Assembly (NCBI RefSeq): GCF_000429625.1 | Contig: NZ_AUCF01000004.1 | Coordinates: forward strand, 124,001-188,000 | Source: Azospirillum halopraeferens DSM 3675 | GTDB taxonomy: Bacteria; Pseudomonadota; Alphaproteobacteria; Azospirillales; Azospirillaceae | Reading direction: 5' to 3' | DNA length: 64,000 bases | Shown here: positions 59,431 to 64,000 of the stretch, piece after piece | How positions within the stretch are numbered: position 1 is the stretch's first letter | Layout: each line of letters begins with the position of its first letter | Made by a program: the position numbers and the translations under genes | The notes under the pieces: model-generated | What the model was told of the DNA's origin: nothing | Seen by the model: only the letters and a program-made list of their open reading frames with translations | Databases searched by the model: none

Positions 59431-59796
59431 ATGAAATCCTGTCTGGTGGTCGACGACAGCCGCGTGGTCCGCAAGGTCGCCCGCAAGATCCTGGAGGAGC
59501 TGCAGTTCGTCTGCACCGAGGCGGAGGACGGGAAGCAGGCCATGGAGGCCTGCGCCCGCCAGATGCCGGACGCCATCCTGCTGGACTGGAACATGCCGGT
59601 CATGACCGGGATCGAGTTCCTGCGCCGACTGCGCAAGATGGCGGGGGGGGATCAACCCAAGGTCGTCTTCTGCACGACGGAGAACGATCTCGCCCACATC
59701 CAGGAGGCGTTGTCGGCCGGGGCGAACGAGTACATCATGAAGCCCTTCGACAGCGACATCATCCAGACGAAGTTCGAACAGGTCGGCCTGCTGTAG
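59431..59796 (+). CDS. cheY: Chemotaxis response regulator CheY
   Basis: 121 residues, single receiver domain. Acidic pocket in CLVVDDSRVVRK, phospho-Asp52 in LLDWNMPVMTG, Thr in FCTTEND and Lys in IMKPFD. Phosphorylated by CheA, it binds the flagellar switch. It is probably a substrate of the CheZ encoded at 29661-30503. ATG 59431 gives the usual MKSCLVVDDS start; an in-frame ATG at 59404 would add nine residues. Confidence 0.94.
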   Translation: MKSCLVVDDSRVVRKVARKILEELQFVCTEAEDGKQAMEACARQMPDAILLDWNMPVMTGIEFLRRLRKMAGGDQPKVVFCTTENDLAHIQEALSAGANEYIMKPFDSDIIQTKFEQVGLL

Positions 59797-59903
59797 GCCG
59801 CATCCGGCTTCGCCGCCCGCCTGCGGTCCGACGGCGTGCGGGCGGGCCGTCACGGCAACCCGGCGTTCGCACGCCGCACCATCGCAAAAGGTCCGAACAA
59901 GGG

Positions 59904-61091
59904 ATGTCCGACAGCTTCAAAAGCGCCGCCGCCGGCACCGCCCGACCCGCCAGCCCCGATCCGTTCCGGGTGATGGTGGTCGACGATTCCGCGGTGATTC
60001 GCGGGTTGCTGACCCGGGCGCTGGAAGGTGATCCCGACATCCGCGTGGTCGCGTCGGTCGGCGACGGGCAGATGGCGATCAGCTCGCTTCAGCGAAACAC
60101 CATCGACGTGGTCGTGCTCGACATCGAAATGCCGGTCATGGACGGGCTGACGGCCATCCCGAAGCTGCTGGCGGTGGCGCCGCAGGTGAAGATCATCATG
60201 GCCTCGACGCTGACCCTGCGCGGGGCCGACATCTCCATGAAGTGCCTGCAGGCGGGGGCGGCGGACTACATCCCCAAGCCGACCTCGACCCGCGAGGTCG
60301 GCAACGCCGACGACTTCAAGCGCGAACTCGTGTCCAAGGTGAAGGCGCTGGGCGGTGCCGCGCGCCGCGCCGGGTCGCGCACCCGTGGCGACAACCGCCC
60401 GCTGACGCCGCTGCGCGCCCCGGGCGCCCCCGGTACCCTGACCGGGGCCCTGCGGCCGCGCGAGCCGGCGACGGTCACCGTCCGCCCCGCGGTCGCGGCG
60501 CCGGCCCGACCGGACATCATCGCCATCGGCAGTTCGACCGGCGGCCCGCAGGCCCTGTTCGAGGTGCTGTCGCACCTGAAGGGCGGGGTGACCCAGCCCA
60601 TCCTGATCACCCAGCACATGCCCGCCACCTTCACCACCATCCTGGCCGAACACATCTCGCGCCAGTGCGGCCTGGACGCCGCCGAGGCGAAGGACGGCGA
60701 GGCAATCGTTGCCAACCGCTGCTACATCGCGCCCGGCGACTTCCACATGCTGGTCGCCAACCGCGGCGGCAGCAACGTCCTGCAACTCAGCAAGGACCCG
60801 CCGGAGAACTTCTGCCGGCCGGCCGTCGATCCGATGATGCGCTCCATCGTGCGCGCCTACGGTGCGCGCAAGGTGTTGGCCTGCATCCTCACCGGCATGG
60901 GGCAGGATGGGCTGAAGGGCTGCACCGAGGTGGTCAATCAGGGCGGCACTCTGATCGCCCAGGACGAGGCGTCCAGCGTCGTCTGGGGAATGCCGGGAGC
61001 CGTGGCGCAGGCCGGCCTGTGCACCGCGGTTCTGCCTCTGAAGGAAATCGGGCCTTACATCCGCAAGTTTGCGTTGAGGACGGCAGCATGA
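59904..61091 (+). CDS. cheB: Chemotaxis protein-glutamate methylesterase CheB
   Basis: 395 residues. Receiver domain (VMVVDDSAVIRG, phospho-Asp73 in VLDIEMPVMDG, PKP end) joined by an Arg/Pro-rich linker to the methylesterase domain. Catalytic Ser is about 210-211 in IGSSTGGPQALFEVL, His is in ITQHMPATFT, and Asp in LTGMGQDGLKG. It demethylates chemoreceptors for adaptation. cheR starts within the stop codon. Confidence 0.95.
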   Translation: MSDSFKSAAAGTARPASPDPFRVMVVDDSAVIRGLLTRALEGDPDIRVVASVGDGQMAISSLQRNTIDVVVLDIEMPVMDGLTAIPKLLAVAPQVKIIMASTLTLRGADISMKCLQAGAADYIPKPTSTREVGNADDFKRELVSKVKALGGAARRAGSRTRGDNRPLTPLRAPGAPGTLTGALRPREPATVTVRPAVAAPARPDIIAIGSSTGGPQALFEVLSHLKGGVTQPILITQHMPATFTTILAEHISRQCGLDAAEAKDGEAIVANRCYIAPGDFHMLVANRGGSNVLQLSKDPPENFCRPAVDPMMRSIVRAYGARKVLACILTGMGQDGLKGCTEVVNQGGTLIAQDEASSVVWGMPGAVAQAGLCTAVLPLKEIGPYIRKFALRTAA

Positions 61092-61939
61092 GAGTCGAAG
61101 ACTTCGACATGTTCGCCACCTTGCTGAAGCAGCGCTCCGGCCTGGTGCTGACCAAGGATAAGGCGTACCTGCTCGAGTCGCGGCTGATGCCGGTCGCGCG
61201 CAAGTGGAACATGAAGGGCCTGGACGAGTTGGCCACGACCGTGCGCACGCGCAAGGACGAGGCCCTGCTGCGCGACATCACGGAGGCGATGACGACGAAC
61301 GAGTCGTCGTTCTTCCGCGACACCAAGCCCTTCGACCAGTTCCGTCAGGTCGTCCTGCCGGCGTTCCTGTCGGCGCGCGCCGCCAAGCGGCAGATCCGCA
61401 TCTGGTCGGCCGCCTGTTCCAGCGGGCAGGAGGCGTATTCGCTGGCCATGCTGCTGCAGGACGAGGCGACCCGCACCGCGGGCTGGCGCATCGACATCGT
61501 CGGCACCGACATATCCGCCGAAATGGTGGAGCGCGCCAAGTCCGGCATCTACACCCAGTTCGAGGTGCAGCGCGGCCTGCCCATCCAGATGCTGGTCAAG
61601 CATTTCAAACAGATGGGCGACAAGTGGCAGATCAACCCGAACCTGCGCCAGATGGTCAGTTTCCGGGAATGGAACCTGCTGCAGGACCTGGGCGGACTGG
61701 GGCAGTTCGACATCGTGTTTTGCCGCAACGTGCTGATCTACTTCGACCAGCCGACCAAGGGTCGGGTGCTGGAGGCGATCGCCCGCATCATGGCGCCCGA
61801 CGGCGTGCTGTACCTGGGCGGTGCGGAAACGGTGCTGGGCATCACCGACCGCTTCAAGCCGGTGGACGGCCAGCGCGGGCTTTACACCCTGTCCAGCGGT
61901 CCCGGCTTCAACGCCGGCAGCCTGAAGGCGGCGGGATAA
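61088..61939 (+). CDS. cheR: Chemotaxis protein methyltransferase CheR
   Basis: 283 residues. N-terminal helical CheR_N domain (FATLLKQRSGLVLTKDKAYL) and SAM-binding domain: ESSFFRDTKPFDQFRQVVLP, IWSAACSSGQEAYSLAMLL, IVGTDISAEMVERAKSGIYT and FDIVFCRNVLIYFD. It methylates receptor glutamates using SAM. ATG 61088 overlaps the cheB stop. It is the last gene of the cheAWYBR operon; a REP-like palindrome follows within ten bases. Confidence 0.95.
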   Translation: MRVEDFDMFATLLKQRSGLVLTKDKAYLLESRLMPVARKWNMKGLDELATTVRTRKDEALLRDITEAMTTNESSFFRDTKPFDQFRQVVLPAFLSARAAKRQIRIWSAACSSGQEAYSLAMLLQDEATRTAGWRIDIVGTDISAEMVERAKSGIYTQFEVQRGLPIQMLVKHFKQMGDKWQINPNLRQMVSFREWNLLQDLGGLGQFDIVFCRNVLIYFDQPTKGRVLEAIARIMAPDGVLYLGGAETVLGITDRFKPVDGQRGLYTLSSGPGFNAGSLKAAG

Positions 61940-61946
61940 GCGAACC

Positions 61947-61976
61947 CCCCTCCCCCGGCGGTCACCGGGAGAGGGG
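61947..61976. repeat. REP-like palindrome, copy 2
   Basis: CCCCTCCCCCGG (61947-61958) pairs with CCGGGAGAGGGG (61965-61976) with one mismatch; loop CGGTCA. The core and the GTCA in the loop match the palindrome at 12384-12420. It lies between cheR and the convergent oxidase subunit gene and may serve as a terminator for both. Confidence 0.55.
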
Positions 61977-61982
61977 CGGCCG

Positions 61983-62156
61983 TCACAGGAGGAACAGTGC
62001 CATCAGGAGCAGAAGCACCACGACGGCGACGACGCCGTAGGTGGTGAAGCGCGTGAAGGCGGTCCACTCCGCCGCCCGCTCGCGCACGAACTCGTCGCTG
62101 ACGCGCGGGTCGCTCGGGAAATGGTTGCCCGTTCCGTGATCGTTCATGACCGACAT
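61983..62156 (-). CDS. aa3-type cytochrome c oxidase subunit IV
   Basis: 57 residues: MSVMNDHGTGNHFPSDPRVS then ERAAEWTAFTRFTTYGVVAV and a single hydrophobic helix VVLLLLMALFLL. The E-RAAEW-xx-FTRFTTYG motif is that of the alphaproteobacterial subunit IV (COX4_pro_2), a one-helix accessory subunit of the aa3 oxidase. GAGGAGGGG lies six bases upstream of ATG 62156. It is not next to other oxidase genes here, as is common for this subunit. Confidence 0.85.
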   Translation of the reverse strand: MSVMNDHGTGNHFPSDPRVSDEFVRERAAEWTAFTRFTTYGVVAVVVLLLLMALFLL

Positions 62157-62248
62157 CTCACCCCTCCTCTTTCGGTACGCGATTTTTGCGGAGGATAGTG
62201 GAGATCGCGGACGGCTTCGGCAAGCCTTATCAACGCGCTGGGCCTTTA

Positions 62249-62905
62249 TCAGCGCGCCGGGTTGACCAGTGCGGAACCGGCATCGGCGGCGGCGCCGTCG
62301 ATGACCACGCGTTCGCCCTCCACGCGGGCGCGGCCGTCGGCGAACAGGCGCACGGCCAGCGGATAGATCCGGTGTTCGGCCGCCAGCACCCGCTCGGCCA
62401 GGGTGTGCTCGTCGTCACCGGGCAGCACCGGCACGGCGGCCTGCACGACGATCGGCCCCTCATCCATGGCGGGGCGGACGACGTGGACCGTGCAGCCGTG
62501 CAGCCGCACGCCGGCCGCCAGGGCGCGGGCGTGGGTATCCAGACCCTTGAAGGAGGGCAGCAGCGACGGGTGGATGTTGATCAGCCGGTCGCGCCAGCGC
62601 TCCACGAACCAGTCCGACAGCAGGCGCATGAAGCCGGCCAGGCACACCAGCTCCACGCCGGCCCGCCGCAGCTCGGCGTCCATCGCCTCCTCGAAGGCGC
62701 GCTTGTCGCCGGGGTGGGCGCGGTGGTCGACGACCGCGGTGGGGATGCCGGCCGACGCCGCCCGCTGAAGCCCGGCGGCGTCGGCCTTGTTGGACAGCAC
62801 CAGGGCGATCGTGGCGGGGTAGGCGGGGTCGGCCGCGGCGTCGATCAGGGCCTGAAGGTTGCTGCCACGGCCGGAGATCAGGACGCCCAGCTTCAGGCGG
62901 GCCAT
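62249..62905 (-). CDS. purN: Phosphoribosylglycinamide formyltransferase
   Basis: 218 residues. It transfers formyl from 10-formyl-THF to GAR in purine synthesis. N-terminal [17 protein letters not shown] binds the phosphate of GAR. The active-site Asn-His-Asp are in [13 protein letters not shown] (Asn and His) and [12 protein letters not shown] (Asp). It overlaps the purM 3' end by 13 bases and so is translationally coupled in a purMN operon. Confidence 0.95.
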   Translation of the reverse strand: MARLKLGVLISGRGSNLQALIDAAADPAYPATIALVLSNKADAAGLQRAASAGIPTAVVDHRAHPGDKRAFEEAMDAELRRAGVELVCLAGFMRLLSDWFVERWRDRLINIHPSLLPSFKGLDTHARALAAGVRLHGCTVHVVRPAMDEGPIVVQAAVPVLPGDDEHTLAERVLAAEHRIYPLAVRLFADGRARVEGERVVIDGAAADAGSALVNPAR

Positions 62906-63927
62906 GTGGCTCCGGTCCCCGTCACCGTCACGCGCGGCCCCCCGGCGGGCACCGTCACCACCCGGCCGATCTCGAACACCGTCTCGCCGTGCCCGCGCAG
63001 GATGGCCGCCGCCTCCGCCGCCCGGTCGGCCGGGCAGACGGCGACCATGCCGATGCCGCAGTTGAAGGTGCGCGCCATCTCCGCCGCCGACAGCCCGCCG
63101 GTGGAGGCCAGCCAGCCGAACACCGGCGGCACTGTCCAGGTCGCGGCGTCCAGGGTGACGCCCAGCCCGTCGGGCAGCACGCGCGGGATGTTCTCGGTCA
63201 GGCCGCCGCCGGTGATGTGGGCCAGCGCGCGCACCGTGCCGGCGCGCACCGCCGCCAGGGCGCTCTTCACATAGATGCGCGTCGGCGTCAGCAGCGCCTC
63301 GCCCACGCTCTGCCCCGGCGCCCAGGGGGCGGGGGCGGCGTAGGACAGGCCGGCGGTGTCCACCAGCCGGCGGACCAGGGAATAGCCGTTGGAATGCACG
63401 CCCGACGAGGCCAGGCCCAGCACCGTGTCGCCCTCGGCCACGCCGGCGCCGGTCAGCGCCTGGGCGCGCTCCACGGCGCCCACCGAGAACCCGGCGAGGT
63501 CGTAATCGCCGCCGGCGTACATGCCCGGCATCTCCGCCGTCTCGCCGCCGACCAGGGCGCAGCCCGCCTGCCGGCAGCCCTCGGCGATGCCGGAGACGAT
63601 GGCGCGCCCGGCCTCCACCTCCAGCTTGCCGGTGGCGAAATAGTCGAGGAACAGCAGCGGCTCGGCGCCCTGGACCACCAGGTCGTTGACGCACATGGCC
63701 ACCAGGTCGATGCCGACCGTGTCGTGCTTGCCCGCGGCGATGGCCACCTTCAGCTTGGTGCCGACGCCGTCGGTGGTGGCGACCAGCAGCGGGTCGGTGT
63801 AGCCGGCCGCCTTCAGGTCGAACAGCGCGCCGAATCCGCCGAGTCCCGCATCGGATCCCGGACGCGCGGTGGATCGGGCGAGCGGCTTGATCGCGTCGAC
63901 GAGCGCGTTGCCCGCGTCGATGTCCAC
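62893..63927 (-). CDS. purM: Phosphoribosylformylglycinamidine cyclo-ligase
   Basis: 344 residues from GTG 63927. AIR synthetase of purine synthesis: [75 protein letters not shown] and FNCGIGMV. The family N-terminus ([12 protein letters not shown]) is encoded in full, but its first part (SDAYKEAG) lies upstream of this GTG, and the open frame continues to a TAG at 63997-63999 with no ATG, GTG or TTG in between. An ATC at 63975, five bases after GAGGA, is at the position expected for the start. Real translation may begin there. Confidence 0.92.
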   Translation of the reverse strand: MDIDAGNALVDAIKPLARSTARPGSDAGLGGFGALFDLKAAGYTDPLLVATTDGVGTKLKVAIAAGKHDTVGIDLVAMCVNDLVVQGAEPLLFLDYFATGKLEVEAGRAIVSGIAEGCRQAGCALVGGETAEMPGMYAGGDYDLAGFSVGAVERAQALTGAGVAEGDTVLGLASSGVHSNGYSLVRRLVDTAGLSYAAPAPWAPGQSVGEALLTPTRIYVKSALAAVRAGTVRALAHITGGGLTENIPRVLPDGLGVTLDAATWTVPPVFGWLASTGGLSAAEMARTFNCGIGMVAVCPADRAAEAAAILRGHGETVFEIGRVVTVPAGGPRVTVTGTGATWPA

Positions 63928-64000
63928 GCCTGCCTCTTTGTAGGCGTCGGACGTGTTATTGGGCTGGGTGCTGATGGTATCCTCGCTTGGGCTGGGCTAT

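Noticed and set aside
1-64000. tRNA, rRNA and CRISPR arrays
   Set aside because: No T-loop-like GTTCRANYC with matching stems, no rRNA-like sequence and no regularly spaced repeats were noticed by reading; a tRNAscan or similar run would settle it.

Overview
The window is GC-rich, gene-dense chromosomal DNA of an alphaproteobacterium, most likely of the Rhodospirillales/Azospirillales (Azospirillum or Rhodocista-like). The pointers are a cheA-cheW-cheY-cheB-cheR operon whose CheA carries a C-terminal receiver, a CheZ encoded elsewhere, a homospermidine (rather than spermidine) route to polyamines, PurU, a YcjX/YcjF pair, an aa3-oxidase subunit IV micropeptide, YjbH and RlpA. No rRNA, tRNA or CRISPR array was seen.

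Layout. 1-6 kb: a truncated Na/Pi cotransporter with a membrane sensor lacking an output domain, glutamate racemase, a PRC-barrel protein, a YgaP-type membrane protein, fabI, a bacteriohemerythrin and a PDZ protein. 6-12.4 kb: a PAS-GGDEF-EAL protein, ycjX-ycjF, and an Hsp20 gene behind a possible RNA thermometer. 12.4-19 kb: arsC, a PaoABC-type molybdenum aldehyde oxidoreductase, and a BON lipoprotein followed by an unknown exported protein. 19-26 kb: purU, a chemoreceptor, a methyltransferase, a TetR/SDR divergon with an operator inside its promoter, and an internally deleted IS256-family element. 26-33 kb: PepSY protein, hydrolase, gamma-glutamyltransferase, cheZ, lytic transglycosylase, ECF sigma factor. 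33-40 kb: YjbH, and a histidine kinase co-transcribed with a peptide-type binding protein.

40.2-43.7 kb is the most interesting stretch. An ornithine decarboxylase gene lies behind a leader of about 340 nt that holds a 12-codon Arg-rich upstream ORF and a terminator-like hairpin. The decarboxylase is followed by a cloverleaf-like fold in the gap before homospermidine synthase. Together these make putrescine from ornithine and then sym-homospermidine, and appear to be controlled at RNA level at two points. The leader fits the known alphaproteobacterial speF RNA motif. The second structure is not one I recognise.

43.7-50.5 kb: rlpA, a lower-GC island with two orphan genes, a YheC/YheD ATP-grasp protein, recG and membrane proteins. 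50.6-55.9 kb: a type III polyketide synthase with a lipid methyltransferase (alkylpyrone type), a Crp/Fnr regulator, and two enzyme homologues with altered active-site motifs. 56-62 kb: the chemotaxis operon. 62-64 kb: oxidase subunit IV, purN and purM. Dispersed palindromes recur downstream of genes, and one family starts exactly at the stop codon of its host gene.
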